Below are positions 1-9,263 of a DNA stretch of 64,000 nucleotides, piece after piece. The position numbers and the translations under genes were made by a program. The stretch lies in assembly GCA_963578605.1 (NCBI GenBank), contig CAUZEA010000010.1, positions 18,702 to 82,701 of the forward strand. The letters are read 5' to 3'. The notes under the pieces were generated by a model. That model saw only the letters and a list, made by a program, of their open reading frames with translations. It ran no database searches and had not been told where the DNA came from. The DNA comes from JAKVCB01 sp963578605. GTDB lineage: Bacteria > Planctomycetota > Planctomycetia > Pirellulales > Lacipirellulaceae. Numbering within the stretch: position 1 is the stretch's first letter; each line of letters starts with the position of its first letter.

Positions 1-1065
1 CCTGTCCAGCGCTTCGACAAGCGGACGCAACCGAGGGTGTGCCTCCCGGCAAACACAAACCTCGGACTCGGCCGAACGGGCCAGTTTTGCCAATTCACCA
101 TTCAGGTCGGTTGCCAGGTGCTGTAGGACACCCAGGTGAGTCCGCTGGTCCGCCAGAGAAACCCACACCGCAGCATCATCGGGCTGCGTCTGGGCCAGGC
201 GGTCACGGATGGAACTTTCGCGCTCGCCCATGTTGGCCAACGTCGAACGCCAAAGCTGTATTTGCGAATCCAATTCTTCAAGTTTTTGGTCAAAATCGAC
301 TGGTACCGCATCCGTTTGCCGCTGCTCGAGGAGCGTTTCTAACCGATCGTACCGTAACCGGGCTTCGACCTCGGCGAGGGCAACGTCGACGGCTTGGAGT
401 TGGCGGTTGAGTTCCGCTATCTCGGCAACTTGCTTTTTCTGCAGGGAGTCGAGTTCCTGCAACTGCCCGTCAAGTTCATGACTGCGGTGCCGTTCCTCGG
501 CAACGCGGACTTGAAGTTCCCTGGCCAACTCGTCCCGGCGCTTTAGCAGTTCGGCATAATCGGGCGTGTGAGCTGAGGAGCTGGTCTCGCCAGCCCATTC
601 GCCGACCGCAGGCGCCGAAGCGCGGAAGTGTTCGGCGAATTGTTCCGACAGCAGCTGTTGAAGACCTCGCTCCGAAGCAACGTCAACCGCGTAGATCTCC
701 GATAAAACCACGGAAGAAATTCCGGAGAGAAGGTTTTGTACCGTTTTTGCATCGAGTCGTGCCCCGTCCAGAGAAGAAACCGTGAGCCTCCCAGGTGGGG
801 CAACATCGTTGTAGCGACGCAGGCGGTAGCGGTCTCCCTGGTCGTCAACAATTAATTCGCCTTCTGGTTGCGTCGGGTATCTGTCGCGAGGGGCGGTTCC
901 AGAGCCGGGGACCTTGCCGTACAGCACGTGGGCCAGAAGACCAGCGATGGTCGATTTGCCACTTGCGCTGGGCCCCAAAAAGGCAGTTAAATGGTTGCTG
1001 AGATCACGGGCACGAACGTCGGGCCAAATTCCGTTTCCATCCAGGGCAAATTCAAGAATGCGCAT
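1..1065 (-). CDS. SMC/SbcC-like ATPase (YhaN family), N-terminal part
   Basis: The reading frame starts with ATG at 1065 and runs off the left edge without a stop, giving about 355 residues of an N-terminal part. Near residue 30 there is a Walker A motif, GPSASGKST, after an MRILEF start typical of SbcC/RecN/YhaN-type ATPases. From about residue 170 the sequence becomes a Glu/Gln/Leu-rich heptad-like coiled coil. The Walker B half would lie outside the window. In the family, such proteins act on DNA and often pair with a calcineurin-type nuclease (YhaO); that partner is not visible here. The gene lies 168 bp downstream of the GGDEF gene on the same strand. Family assignment is good; a specific role is not shown. 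Confidence 0.8.
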   Translation of the reverse strand, partial: MRILEFALDGNGIWPDVRARDLSNHLTAFLGPSASGKSTIAGLLAHVLYGKVPGSGTAPRDRYPTQPEGELIVDDQGDRYRLRRYNDVAPPGRLTVSSLDGARLDAKTVQNLLSGISSVVLSEIYAVDVASERGLQQLLSEQFAEHFRASAPAVGEWAGETSSSAHTPDYAELLKRRDELARELQVRVAEERHRSHELDGQLQELDSLQKKQVAEIAELNRQLQAVDVALAEVEARLRYDRLETLLEQRQTDAVPVDFDQKLEELDSQIQLWRSTLANMGERESSIRDRLAQTQPDDAAVWVSLADQRTHLGVLQHLATDLNGELAKLARSAESEVCVCREAHPRLRPLVEALDR

Positions 1066-1233
1066 CCAAAACGTCCTTGCTTCGTTGCAAAACCGAGCCG
1101 AGGTGCGACTTGGACAAGCGCCAAGTGCCCTATAAATGTGCGGAAAATCTAGCGAAAAAACGGGTTTTTAGCAATGCCGATTGGGAGTGCTGGCATCATG
1201 CGGTAGGCCATCCGTCGACTGCGGAATGCCACG

Positions 1234-2127
1234 CTAACGAGCTTCTTTGGACCGATACATTGCCCGATCTGCTGCGGCAATCAGTTCTGTGGGAGTTGTG
1301 CGATCTCCAGCCTGGCCCCACGCGGTACCGACGCTCGCGGAAATCAAGGTTGTGGACCCGTCTGGTCGTAGAACCGGTTGCCCGATGACCGTTTGAATAC
1401 GTTCGGCAACCGCTTGAACGTCGCTCACGTTAGCCACGTGTTCCAGCAGGACAATGAACTCGTCGCCACCAAAACGCACAAGAATATCTTCGTCGCGCAG
1501 GCAGCTGCGTAACCGCACGGCAGCTTCTGCAAGAACCTTGTCGCCAACCAAGTGCCCCCAACAATCGTTAATCATCTTGAAGTTGTCCAAATCTACGAAC
1601 AGAATCGCAAACTGGTGGCTACTGTGACTTTCCCCATCGAGCAAAACCTCAAGGCGGTCTAAAAGTTGGTTGCGGTTCCCAAGTCCAGTAAGCGGGTCGC
1701 GACAAGCAATAGCCTCTAACCACCGGCAACGACTTTGCCAGTCAACACCGGCATGTTGGAGGACGATACCAATGGCTATTTTTCCGTCACACTCAACCCG
1801 ACGCAGCGCCGCGTTCCAACGTGTTACCATGCTATCTGCCGACGTGAAGAAGACCGGCAGTTCTGCTTCCGCCAGTTCACCAGCTGCAAGCGTCGACAGC
1901 AGGCTCCGTGCCTCGGGAGTAGCAAGATCGGGAAAGACCGATTGCAGCGTGTTTTGTCCGTCTGCGGAGCAAGACTTCCCATACCATTGTTGGGCAGCGG
2001 GATTCGTTCTCTGGAGCCTGCCGGTCGTTGGCTCGACGACCAGTACCGGTTCGCGACAGAGATTCAGCAAGTCGCTAAACGGTTGTGGAGGGTGGGGATC
2101 AACGGGCATAGCCAAAGTTTTGAGCAC
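1234..2127 (-). CDS. PAS-like sensor with GGDEF diguanylate cyclase domain
   Basis: The 297-residue protein has a PAS-like N-terminal half (about 15-125; VVEPTTGRLQRTNPAAQQW resembles a PAS entry) and a C-terminal GGDEF domain (about 135-295). The active-site loop RFGGDEFIVLLE is complete. An RDED sequence sits exactly five residues before GGDEF, matching the inhibitory I-site RxxD. It should therefore be an active, product-inhibited diguanylate cyclase making c-di-GMP from two GTP. There are no transmembrane segments, so it is predicted cytoplasmic. The annotated start is GTG; an ATG six codons later (2109) is an alternative, and neither has a clear ribosome binding site. Confidence 0.88.
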   Translation of the reverse strand: MLKTLAMPVDPHPPQPFSDLLNLCREPVLVVEPTTGRLQRTNPAAQQWYGKSCSADGQNTLQSVFPDLATPEARSLLSTLAAGELAEAELPVFFTSADSMVTRWNAALRRVECDGKIAIGIVLQHAGVDWQSRCRWLEAIACRDPLTGLGNRNQLLDRLEVLLDGESHSSHQFAILFVDLDNFKMINDCWGHLVGDKVLAEAAVRLRSCLRDEDILVRFGGDEFIVLLEHVANVSDVQAVAERIQTVIGQPVLRPDGSTTLISASVGTAWGQAGDRTTPTELIAAADRAMYRSKEAR

Positions 2128-2402
2128 CGCGACGGGTCGTCGCAGGAATAGTTCGAGAAGCCGAGATGTCTGTTTTCAAATCGTCGAACGGTTTCGGGTA
2201 AGCCGGTACTGCGGGGCGGTCTCCCGCGCTGCGGCATCAGGTTCTTTCAGGGAATGCGTGATCCGGCATTTCTGGTTATAATCAACAATTCTCGTGACCG
2301 CGGCCCGCTTAACCAGGCTCGATCCTCTTTGTTGAATTCTTCATGGCAAACGGATTGGCCGCTTTGAACGGGCAGACTCACTAAAATTCCACTTCGCAGT
2401 GC

Positions 2403-3767
2403 GTGGCAACCCCAGGTTTTAGCACACCAACAATGGTGCAGTATTCGTCGCCAAACGGGTCGGTCGCGGGACCGACCAGACAGTCGCGGTACCCACGGGC
2501 CACAACAGCCGGCCGCTCGTGGTTTTGGGCAATTACCGACCAGGGAATTGTAAGTCTTGCCGGTTTTATCGCGACGGTGATTATCGGCCGTTATTGCGCT
2601 CCGGAACAGCTGGGCATTTATAGTGTTGTTATCAGCGGTATATGGCTTTTGGGTGGATTGCTGAATGCACTCATTTGGGTCCCCTATACGTCTCGAGCTC
2701 CTCAGCTGAGTGGTAAGAGGCTGGCGCGCTACGCGGGTAGCGCCCTGTTGCATCTTACCGTACTGCTCGCAATTTGTATCGGTGGACTGGTTCTGACCGC
2801 GGTCATCGCTGAGATTTTGGGACAATTTTCGGTCATTGACGTTGAAGTTGCAAACACGATTTGCACTTTCGGCCTGACGTTGATGCCTGTTTTGATTTTG
2901 TTGATGCTTCGCACGCATTTGCGGCGGACCGCGATGGCCCATCTGGAAATGTGGCGTTTGTGGAAAATCGACATTCCGATCAGCGCGCTGCACATCGTGT
3001 TGCTGTTGCTGTTTGCCAGGTTGGGGGTATTGACGGCAAGCAGTGGAATCCTGGCCATGGCCATGGCCTGCTGCCTGTCGCTGGGCTGGTTGGTCTTGTT
3101 GTGGGATGACTTCCGTTTCGATTGGCGATCAGCCAGGTATTATTTGTTCTACAACTGGAGATTTGGAAGCTGGTTAGTGGGAGCCACGCTGGCATGGCTG
3201 CTGGCGCAGAATGCGTATCGGTGGCTGGTTTGGTCCCTGGACGGGTTGTCTGCCTTGGGAGAATTTTCCGCCGCTTTCTATATCGCCATGAGCGTTAGCC
3301 CACTTTTGCTTGCTATCGAAAACGTGACACGGGCCTTGGCAGCTAATCGGCTCGCCGAGGGACAGCAAGGCGAACTGCGACGAACCACGATCAAACTGAC
3401 GTTGATTTTGGCGTTAGTTTTCGGGGCGTTGTTAACCGCATTGGGCTTCTTTGGTGGTGAACTGGTCACAACAATTTACGGCGAGGATTATGCAGGGCAG
3501 CACACCGTCGTGGCAACGCTTTGCTTGGGGACATTCTTTTTCGCCCTCAACATCCCAGTCGATTCGGCCCTGTTGGCATTGCGGCGGGGACAAGTGGTTC
3601 TGGCTGCCTCGGTGACTCAATTGGTGCTGGGGGTCGGGATTGCCGCACCACTTATGCTATGGCTTGACACCGTTGCCATTGGCTATGCAATGGCGGTCAG
3701 TGGGTTTGGTGGGTTGATCGTGCGATGGTATTATTTTTGGCGCGACCAGCGGGACGTGTCAGCATAG
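2403..3767 (+). CDS. Oligosaccharide flippase-like membrane protein (Wzx/MATE superfamily)
   Basis: This 454-residue protein is almost entirely hydrophobic helices separated by short loops, roughly 12 segments from residue 40 to 445. An N-terminal segment, WAITDQGIVSLAGFIATVII, resembles the first helix of polysaccharide biosynthesis flippases. The C-terminal part (LRRGQVVLAASVTQLVLGVG) also fits that superfamily. Such proteins move lipid-linked sugar units across the inner membrane for surface polysaccharide assembly. No glycosyltransferase neighbours are present, so the substrate is unknown. The GTG start at 2403 is open; ATG at 2433 is an alternative. It is divergent from the GGDEF gene, with about 275 bp between them for promoters. 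Confidence 0.75.
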   Translation: MATPGFSTPTMVQYSSPNGSVAGPTRQSRYPRATTAGRSWFWAITDQGIVSLAGFIATVIIGRYCAPEQLGIYSVVISGIWLLGGLLNALIWVPYTSRAPQLSGKRLARYAGSALLHLTVLLAICIGGLVLTAVIAEILGQFSVIDVEVANTICTFGLTLMPVLILLMLRTHLRRTAMAHLEMWRLWKIDIPISALHIVLLLLFARLGVLTASSGILAMAMACCLSLGWLVLLWDDFRFDWRSARYYLFYNWRFGSWLVGATLAWLLAQNAYRWLVWSLDGLSALGEFSAAFYIAMSVSPLLLAIENVTRALAANRLAEGQQGELRRTTIKLTLILALVFGALLTALGFFGGELVTTIYGEDYAGQHTVVATLCLGTFFFALNIPVDSALLALRRGQVVLAASVTQLVLGVGIAAPLMLWLDTVAIGYAMAVSGFGGLIVRWYYFWRDQRDVSA

Positions 3768-3861
3768 CCCGCCGCGCTCGAGCTGGTGTTGCCTGTGGTC
3801 ATGTGTTGCGATGAACCCGACAAAATGGCACCCATTGCCCTGCCTGCGATGGCGACCGCAA

Positions 3862-3899
3862 ACACAAGCCCGGTGGACAAACACAAGCCCGGTGACCAG
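3862..3899. repeat. Short direct duplication in spacer
   Basis: The unit acaaacacaagcccggtg occurs almost twice in tandem between the convergent flippase and apbE genes. It is one of several small spacer duplications in this window. Confidence 0.6.
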
Positions 3900-3907
3900 G
3901 AACCTGG

Positions 3908-4984
3908 TTATGGGTTCGAGAGACGTTTTTTGAGTGGTGCCTGGGTGGCTTGTTTCCAGGCGGGCGTAACCCGTTCTTGAATGCCACTGCCCGAGCGCAC
4001 CAGAAAGAGTGCCGCGATATCGTTTTGGGTAGCCCAATCATATCCCTTTTCAGCGCCCATGACCAAAAGACCGGTTGAGAATGCGTCCGCATACAAGCAC
4101 GATTTGTGTAGCACCGAGACCGCTGCCAGGTTGTGCCCTACGGGTTGGCCTGTGTGAGGGTCAATGATGTGCGCGTAATGTTTGCCTTCGTGCACAAAGA
4201 AGTTGCGGTAATCCCCAGAGGTCGCCAACGCCGAATTTTCCAAGGGAACGATTGTATGCAGGCGTCGGTTTGCTTCAGGTGGGCTTTCGATTGCGATTTG
4301 CCAGAGGCGGTCACTGGCTGGTTTGCCACGGGTGACCACTTCGCCACCAATCTCGACAACAAAGTCATTCAAGCCGTGTTCTTTGAGAAGCTCGCCGATC
4401 TGGTCCGTGGCAAATCCTTTGGCGATTGCCGAAAGGTCAACTTCAAGTCCACAGATTGCTTTCTTCAACGCTGGCGGATCGGCACGCACCGACAAGTGCT
4501 GCTGTCCAACCTGTGCTAATGCGCCGGTTATTGCGTTGTCATTGGGAAGTTCGATTTCAGTCGCGACCGCCACGCCACGGTCGGTCCCAAAATTCCAGAG
4601 ACGAACGAGTGGCCCGACGGTTATGTCAAATGCACCGCCGGTCAACTCTCCCACTTCCAGGGCCCTGGTCACAAGCTCAGCAGTCGGTTGCGATACCTCG
4701 AACCATTCTCCACTTGCCGCTGCGTTGAATTGCATCACCTCCGAGGAGGAGATGTAGGTCGACATCTGCTCGTTAATTTCGGCCAGTCGATCAACGATCT
4801 CTTGCCGGAGGGATGCGACCGTTATTTTCGGAGGGAGCCGGTCGGTGATCTTGACGGTCCAACGCGTGCCCATGGTGGGGCCGGTGAGGGTAGTCGCGGT
4901 CGGACTGGCGTGGCACTGCGAGTGGGTGAGCAGCAGCACGATCCAGGCGAGATACCGTGTCTTTAATCGGACCCAGGTTCCCAT
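3908..4984 (-). CDS. apbE: FAD:protein FMN transferase (ApbE)
   Basis: ApbE covalently attaches FMN from FAD to threonine of flavoproteins, usually outside the cytoplasmic membrane and with Mg2+. Visible family marks are GPTMGTRW near the mature N terminus, ISSSEVMQFN, the KGFATD signature (VDLSAIAKGFATDQI), VVEIGGEV, and the C-terminal HIIDPHTG followed by YADAFSTGLLVMG. The frame is open to an earlier start at 5167. ATG at 4984 is preferred because it gives a typical signal peptide (basic start, hydrophobic YLAWIVLLL, then a CHA cleavage site) and a 358-residue length normal for the family. The earlier start would also collide with the small gene at 5121. No flavoprotein target gene is adjacent. 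Confidence 0.9.
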   Translation of the reverse strand: MGTWVRLKTRYLAWIVLLLTHSQCHASPTATTLTGPTMGTRWTVKITDRLPPKITVASLRQEIVDRLAEINEQMSTYISSSEVMQFNAAASGEWFEVSQPTAELVTRALEVGELTGGAFDITVGPLVRLWNFGTDRGVAVATEIELPNDNAITGALAQVGQQHLSVRADPPALKKAICGLEVDLSAIAKGFATDQIGELLKEHGLNDFVVEIGGEVVTRGKPASDRLWQIAIESPPEANRRLHTIVPLENSALATSGDYRNFFVHEGKHYAHIIDPHTGQPVGHNLAAVSVLHKSCLYADAFSTGLLVMGAEKGYDWATQNDIAALFLVRSGSGIQERVTPAWKQATQAPLKKRLSNP

Positions 4985-5120
4985 CGGACTGGTTGACGCG
5001 TGTTGGCCGGTTGTCTGCCAAATGTGCGCCTTTGGTTGAAACCAGGCTACAAGGAGAAGTCGGCAGGTGACGACCAGCTTGTGGCAGCAGGCTTCAGACG
5101 TCGGAAGTTGGGGTGGTCGG

Positions 5121-5351
5121 TTATCTATCGAAATCGTCGAAGCCAACATTTTCTTTCTCCACGCCAAGATCGTCGAGCAGTTTGAAGACGGCCTGATTCG
5201 TCATGGGCAGTCTGCCGACATCGTACTCAATGTTTGCAGGCCTGGGATGGCTGAAAAGGTCATTGTCGAGCAAGACCTGGTGCATAAAGCCCACACAGTC
5301 CGTTCCAAGGATCTTGTTCCAAGGATCTTTAGGTTGTGGTATGGAAACCAT
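5121..5351 (-). CDS. Small acidic hypothetical protein
   Basis: This is a 76-residue acidic protein (MVSIPQPKDPW to the GFDDFDR end), upstream of apbE on the same strand. It has a smooth amino-acid composition and an internal motif, TNQAVFKLLDDLGVEKENVG, which reads like genuine coding sequence. No family is recognised. A 14-bp tandem duplication (5303-5330) falls inside it and encodes the PKDPWNKILGT stretch. The frame is open further upstream to 5549, but that extension is composed of repeats and low-quality sequence, so ATG at 5351 is chosen. It could be spurious, but I favour a real small gene. Confidence 0.5.
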   Translation of the reverse strand: MVSIPQPKDPWNKILGTDCVGFMHQVLLDNDLFSHPRPANIEYDVGRLPMTNQAVFKLLDDLGVEKENVGFDDFDR

Positions 5352-5412
5352 TTTAGCATCGATATCTATGAGGAAGATATCTATGAGGAAGCGGGATCTA
5401 TGAGGAAGCGGG
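5303..5412. repeat. Two neighbouring short tandem duplications
   Basis: Unit 1 is ttccaaggatctt(g/t), at 5303-5316 and 5317-5330. Unit 2 is gatatctatgaggaa, at 5361-5375 and 5376-5390, followed by a partial third copy, atctatgaggaagcggg, at 5396-5412. They sit between the small hypothetical gene start and sucC, and look like replication-slippage products. Confidence 0.8.
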
Positions 5413-5735
5413 TTGGAAAGGGTGACGTTGTTGCCCAAAAGGGGGGTGGTTTGCACCCGACAGCCGTCGTTGGTCGACCGGTCCGGCCGACCAACGGGAC
5501 CGCAGGAGTACGCAAACGTGCTGCGACGGGAAATTGTGGGTCTTTTCACAAATTGAACGGGTGGTCACACCAGGCCGTTTCCGTTGTCTGTCGGTGGCGA
5601 ATCGACCGCAGACTGCTGCGGACCAATTCAGGTCAGCTACTAGTATCGGGAGCCATTCTCGCGTAGCATCGCAACACAAACTGGCGCAGCATCGCCGGTT
5701 CATCTCGATTCGTGTATCTATTGGTAGCCCCCGTC

Positions 5736-6926
5736 ATGAAAATCCACGAGTTTCAGGCCAAAGAACTTTTTCGCGATGCCGGCGTGGCGGTTCCCGAAGG
5801 GATTGTTGTTCAATCCTCTGCCGAGGCCTCTGCGGCTTTCGACAAGCTGGCTGGCCCGCTAGCTGTGGTAAAAGCCCAAATCCACGCAGGCGGGCGCGGC
5901 AAAGGGTCCTTTAAAGCCAATCCCCAGCAGCATGGCGTACAGCTTGTCAAAACCGCTGCCGAGGCTGGAACGGTTGCCGAGGCAATGCTTCAAGATGCAT
6001 TGGTGACGGTCCAGACCGGCCCGCAAGGTAAGGTTGTCAATCACGTGTTTGTAGAGGCGGGTTGTGACATCGACCGCGAACTTTATCTCGGCATCGTGAT
6101 TGATCGGGCGGAGGGGTTGCCTGTCGTGATGGCTTCGACCGAGGGGGGTATGAACATTGAAGACGTTGCAGCCCAAGCCCCTGAACTCATTCACAAAGAA
6201 TGGTTTCACCCGGATGCCGGCATTCAGAGCTTTCAGGTACGCAAGCTTTGCAAGAAACTCAACATCGCTGGTAAGACGGCCCGCTCGGCAGATCATTTTT
6301 TAAAAGCGCTATGCGGGTTGTTCGTCGACTACGATTGCAGCCTGGTAGAGATCAATCCGCTTGTGGTTACCGGCGCTGGGGAATTGATTGCTCTGGATGC
6401 GAAAATCAACTTTGATGACAGCGGCCTGTTCCGATATCCGGCTATCGGGGAACTCCGTGACATCTCGGAAGAAGATCCCGCTGAGGTGCGGGCTGGTGAG
6501 GCAGGGCTCAGCTACGTTCAACTTGAGGGCAGCATCGGGTGCCTGGTCAACGGCGCTGGTCTGGCGATGAGCACGATGGACCTGATCAAGCTGCACGGTG
6601 GTGAACCGGCTAATTTTCTCGATGTGGGTGGGGGAGCCAACACCGAGCAAGTGACCGAGGCCTTTCGCATCCTGCTGGCCGACAAAAATGTCAAGGCAGT
6701 GCTCGTGAACATCTTCGGTGGCATCATGCAATGCACGACGATTGCCACCGCGATTGTTGAATCTTACAAGCAGGTTGGATTTCAGGTGCCACTGGTTGTG
6801 CGACTGGAAGGAACGGAAGTCAAGGAAGGCCGAAAGATTCTGGACGAGAGTGATGTCGATATTATCACCGCCGACGACCTGACTGATGCTGCCCAAAAAG
6901 TCGTGCAGGCCGCCGGCCGAGCGTAG
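5736..6926 (+). CDS. sucC: Succinyl-CoA ligase, beta subunit
   Basis: SucC pairs with SucD to convert succinyl-CoA, ADP or GDP and phosphate to succinate, CoA and nucleoside triphosphate in the TCA cycle. ATG at 5736 gives MKIHEFQAKELFRDAGV, the canonical start; the frame is open slightly earlier, with a GTG at 5712. The ATP-grasp domain covers about 1-235 (AQIHAGGRGKG nucleotide-binding loop; VEINPLVV metal-binding segment). The CoA-ligase domain follows, with NGAGLAMSTMD, FLDVGGGA and NIFGGIMQC. The 396-residue length is close to the usual 388. sucD follows after 123 bp, a wider gap than usual. Confidence 0.97.
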   Translation: MKIHEFQAKELFRDAGVAVPEGIVVQSSAEASAAFDKLAGPLAVVKAQIHAGGRGKGSFKANPQQHGVQLVKTAAEAGTVAEAMLQDALVTVQTGPQGKVVNHVFVEAGCDIDRELYLGIVIDRAEGLPVVMASTEGGMNIEDVAAQAPELIHKEWFHPDAGIQSFQVRKLCKKLNIAGKTARSADHFLKALCGLFVDYDCSLVEINPLVVTGAGELIALDAKINFDDSGLFRYPAIGELRDISEEDPAEVRAGEAGLSYVQLEGSIGCLVNGAGLAMSTMDLIKLHGGEPANFLDVGGGANTEQVTEAFRILLADKNVKAVLVNIFGGIMQCTTIATAIVESYKQVGFQVPLVVRLEGTEVKEGRKILDESDVDIITADDLTDAAQKVVQAAGRA

Positions 6927-7049
6927 TGTGTATTCCGTAACCTGGTACTGCCGAGGCCCAATGCTTGAGGCAGGGATCGCCGCCAACTGCGGGCTGCTGG
7001 CGGCGGCAGCTGCCCCCACAACCACCGCTTTGCCCCCCCTGGTTTTCTT

Positions 7050-7946
7050 ATGAGTATTCTGATTTCGAAGTCGACCCGTGTTGTCTGCCAGGGAATTACC
7101 GGTAAAACAGGCGAGTTTCACAGCAGGAACTGTCAGGAATATGGGACGCAACTCGTGGCGGGGGTGACTCCTGGAAAAGGGGGCCAGGACGTTCTGGGCG
7201 TGCCGGTTTACGACACCGTGTGGGAAGCTGTTGAGCAGCAGGGGGCGAATGCCTCGATGATCTTTGTCCCACCCGCATTTACCGCAGATGCAATTCTCGA
7301 AGCGGTCGATGCGGGTATCGAAGTGGTGGTTGCCATCACCGAGGGAGTACCCGTTCTCGACATGGTGCGGGTTTATGATCAGATCCAACAGATCAATGCC
7401 GAGACCGATCGGCAGGTGCACCTGATTGGGCCGAATTGCCCCGGGGTCATCACGCCGGGTGAGTGCAAAATCGGAATTATGCCTGGCTACATTCACCAGC
7501 CCGGGACCGTTGGGGTGATGAGTCGCAGTGGCACGCTGACGTACGAGGCAGTGTGGCAGTTGTCGAGTTTAGGGTTGGGGCAGTCGACCTGTGTCGGGCT
7601 GGGTGGCGATCCCATTGTGGGGATGTCTTTCATCGATCTCTTGAAGCTGTACCAGGCCGACGACCACACTGAAGCGATCCTGATGATCGGTGAAATTGGT
7701 GGCACGGCCGAGGAACAGGCAGCTGCATTTGTCGCCGAGCATGTGACCAAGCCGGTGGCTGCCTTTATTGCCGGGCGGACGGCTCCCAAGGGCAAGCGGA
7801 TGGGGCATGCCGGGGCCATCATCTCGGGTGGCAAAGGGACGGCAACCGAGAAAATCGCGGCCCTCGAGGCCGCCCGTATCGAGGTCGCTCAAAGTCCTGC
7901 CGATATGGGTGGGGCACTCCAACGTGCCATCGCGCAACACAAGTGA
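7050..7946 (+). CDS. sucD: Succinyl-CoA ligase, alpha subunit
   Basis: This 298-residue protein carries the CoA-binding Rossmann domain (about 1-130) and the ligase domain. GPNCPGVITP is typical of the family. The phosphohistidine loop GHAGAIISGG is intact, with the active-site His that carries phosphate between the subunits. The ATG start MSILISKSTRVVCQGITG is standard. It forms the alpha2beta2 or alpha-beta enzyme with the upstream sucC product in the cytoplasm. The 123-bp gap leaves room for separate regulation or a processing site, but I see no clear terminator in it. Confidence 0.97.
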   Translation: MSILISKSTRVVCQGITGKTGEFHSRNCQEYGTQLVAGVTPGKGGQDVLGVPVYDTVWEAVEQQGANASMIFVPPAFTADAILEAVDAGIEVVVAITEGVPVLDMVRVYDQIQQINAETDRQVHLIGPNCPGVITPGECKIGIMPGYIHQPGTVGVMSRSGTLTYEAVWQLSSLGLGQSTCVGLGGDPIVGMSFIDLLKLYQADDHTEAILMIGEIGGTAEEQAAAFVAEHVTKPVAAFIAGRTAPKGKRMGHAGAIISGGKGTATEKIAALEAARIEVAQSPADMGGALQRAIAQHK

Positions 7947-8020
7947 TGTCGGCTGCAGCCCTGGATCGCGAATCGCCCCAATCGCAGCTTGTCGGTTACG
8001 CCGCGCCGAAGTCGACCTGT

Positions 8021-9190
8021 TTAATACGAAAAGCCGACTCTTACCAGGAACGTGTCGTCGAGTGACGCCGGTGGCGGAGACCCGCTGCGGTACTCGATTT
8101 CGCGATTGAAAACGTACCCCATTTCATACTTGTAAGACATCCCGCCAATAATCTTGCGTTCGTAGCCAAACAAAATCCGCAGGTCACGAGCTTCCAGCAC
8201 GTCGTTGTCATCGGTGGTGGGATTGGTGACGGCCCACCGCCCACCTCCGAATTCACCCATGACGTAGGCCCACCGTTCATCGCAGTCGATGGTCGAGCCG
8301 GGCAGCAGCCAGGCGGCCCGGGGACGCGGAAAGACCAACTCGTATTTCACGCAGGGGGTTCGGTAGGCCAGGCCGGCCACGGGCAAAATGGTGGCTCCGG
8401 CACGATTCAAATAGACCGCACCGAAAACCCAGTTCCACTCTTCGGTTGACTGGTAGATCCCGAGCGCCCGCCCCGATACGCGAAACGCGTCGCCCGCACC
8501 AAAGTTGTGATCGTCGGCGTAAAGCCCCAGCGTAATTGCACCGTCGAAGATCCACCGATCACTGAGTCGGCGGAAATGACGGAATTGAACCGCCGCGTCG
8601 TGCAGTCGTGATGGCAAGGGGGGCGCACCTGGCCGGTCCAGAAAACGCACCCGGTACTCAGGCTCAATCACCAAAGGCGTTTCGCGCGTGACGAAAGGAA
8701 CGCCGAACACCAGGCTGGTACGAAGGTCGCTGAAACCGAGGCTGTCACTTTCGAGCTGCGGCAAGTACGTGCCGGTGAACTTGAACTTCTGGAAAACTCC
8801 CTGGCGCGATCCGGGCGGAAGCAGTGATTTGCCCCCCAGCCTTTCTGCCGGGGCGGGAAGCAGTGGAGAACCGTCCTCAAATGGTGGGGCCTGGGCGAGC
8901 CGCACCGCCGGGTCAATGATGAGCGCGGAGGTTGGTGGATAGCTTGCCGCAGCTGGCCACGCGGGTCTGCTCGTGGCCGGCAGGGGAGGGGGTGGTAGGG
9001 GGGTGACCGGTGGAGTGTAGGCCGCGGCGGCACTCGGTGCCTGCGGCATAAGTTCGGCGACAGGATAGCCTCCCCACGCCACAGAAGGAGGCGGGGCGGA
9101 CCGGGCCGGTTCGGCGCCGACCGCGAACGAGTGGCATGCCGTGACGACGATGAGAAAGACCACAGTTGAAAGCTGGCTTCTGGCAAGCAT
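8021..9190 (-). CDS. Planctomycete outer-membrane beta-barrel protein, copy 1
   Basis: No enzyme family is recognised. From ATG at 9190 a signal peptide (MLARSQLSTVVFLIVV, cleavage near VGA) is followed by a Pro/Ala-rich low-complexity linker to about residue 110. A region of alternating short strands then runs to the end. The last residues, FLVRVGFSY, end in an aromatic residue, the usual signal for outer-membrane barrel insertion. It is a tandem paralogue of the next gene: both share an ITLGLYAD/ELGLRSGV-like core, an FGAVYLNR/FGAVYLDR motif and a DLRIL(F/G)G...GYV(F/W)(N/D)RE ending. The frame is open to 9253, but the signal peptide supports 9190. Confidence 0.65.
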   Translation of the reverse strand: MLARSQLSTVVFLIVVTACHSFAVGAEPARSAPPPSVAWGGYPVAELMPQAPSAAAAYTPPVTPLPPPPLPATSRPAWPAAASYPPTSALIIDPAVRLAQAPPFEDGSPLLPAPAERLGGKSLLPPGSRQGVFQKFKFTGTYLPQLESDSLGFSDLRTSLVFGVPFVTRETPLVIEPEYRVRFLDRPGAPPLPSRLHDAAVQFRHFRRLSDRWIFDGAITLGLYADDHNFGAGDAFRVSGRALGIYQSTEEWNWVFGAVYLNRAGATILPVAGLAYRTPCVKYELVFPRPRAAWLLPGSTIDCDERWAYVMGEFGGGRWAVTNPTTDDNDVLEARDLRILFGYERKIIGGMSYKYEMGYVFNREIEYRSGSPPPASLDDTFLVRVGFSY

Positions 9191-9263
9191 CGCCAGACGA
9201 CGTTTCCCAGAGTGGTCAAGGTCCGCGACGGTGAAAATCAAGGATACGTCCATGTCCGCTGAG

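Noticed and set aside
2247..2993. 248-codon minus-strand open frame
   Set aside because: It overlaps the flippase gene, is Gln/Asn/Arg-rich, and has no start signal.
6927..7049. Wide sucC-sucD gap as a possible regulatory RNA
   Set aside because: No clear hairpin with a T-run or conserved motif is visible; 123 bp alone is not evidence.
6309..7496. 395-codon minus-strand open frame across sucC and sucD
   Set aside because: It is antisense to two certain genes and spans the gap between them; composition is that of a shadow frame (many His, Asn, Arg).
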